DNA of 64,000 nucleotides from Asterias amurensis (taxonomy: Eukaryota > Echinodermata > Asteroidea > Forcipulatida > Asteriidae), in contig NC_092668.1 of the NCBI RefSeq assembly GCF_032118995.1, positions 5,497,501 to 5,561,500 on the forward strand. Reading direction: 5' to 3'. Made by a program: the position numbers and the translations under genes. Under the pieces are notes generated by a model, which was not told where the DNA came from, ran no database searches, and saw nothing but the letters and a program-made list of their open reading frames with translations. Below, in pieces: positions 63,638 through 64,000 of the stretch; the stretch's first letter is position 1, and each line of letters begins with the position of its first letter.

Positions 63638-64000
63638 AGCCATTATACACTTTCGGTACAGAAACAAAATTAAGTTCAGATTTACAAATAATTTACAGGG
63701 TTTACAGAAGGTAATGGTGAAAGACTTATCTTGAAATATTATTCCATGAAATGCTTTACTTTTTGAGAAAACATTAAAAAAATATCAATTCTCGATAGCG
63801 AGAATTACAGATTTATTTTAAACACATGTCATGACACGGTGAAACGTTGGGAAACAAGGGTGGGTTTCCCATTATTTTCTCCTGACTCCAATGACCGATA
63901 GAGCCTAAATTTTCACAGGTTTGTTATTTTATATATAAGTTGTGGTACACAAAGTGTGGGCCTTGGACAACACTGTTTACCGAAAGTGCCCGATGGCTTA
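63634..64000 (-). mobile_element. TTAA element, family II, reaching the window end
   Basis: It shares TTAA 63634-63637 with the previous element, starts TTAAAGCCATTATACAC and reaches AAGTGCCCGATGGCTTA at the last base. The palindrome is ATTCTCGATAGCGAGAAT. Confidence 0.8.

Overview
This window looks like nuclear DNA from an animal, most likely a marine deuterostome invertebrate. A sea star or other echinoderm is my best guess. The base for this is indirect. There are no operons, introns follow GT-AG, base composition is AT-rich, and the two clear genes are a family-31 glycosyltransferase and an orphan rhodopsin-type receptor. Most of the DNA is short non-autonomous transposons of a kind I associate with echinoderm genomes. 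The species cannot be fixed from the sequence alone.

Genes are sparse. Two complete, apparently single-coding-exon genes stand out: a beta-1,3-galactosyltransferase-like Golgi enzyme (29191-30495, minus) and a seven-helix rhodopsin-family receptor (44498-45484, plus). The right edge holds the last two coding exons of a minus-strand coiled-coil protein (61855-61923 and 62916-63080), whose start lies beyond the window. Two candidate signal-peptide first exons on the minus strand (15779-15830, 17991-18057) hint at one or two secreted or surface proteins whose other exons I could not find. There is no sign that these genes work together.

The rest is dominated by repeats. The main class is a group of 100-450 bp elements that begin TTAAAGG or TTAAAGCC and end with the inverse, so the target is TTAA. 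I group them as families I-V. They share an inner skeleton but have different central palindromes. About 45 full or partial copies are spread over the whole window. Other repeats are GC-rich foldback elements, several other inverted-repeat elements, tRNA-headed SINEs, LINE tails, a LINE reverse-transcriptase fragment, a Ty3/gypsy gag fragment, and an element carrying a GATCGAAACGTCGAG core that may be Penelope-like.

The most interesting patterns concern how the TTAA elements sit. At least five are flanked by direct copies of 55-210 bp of host sequence, in several cases with the second copy ending in an intact TTAA. That is what tandem duplication followed by seamless excision would leave. Neighbouring elements of different families share one TTAA in three places, and one locus (39192-40391) is a four-level nest of different elements. 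I did not find a convincing new multi-gene system.
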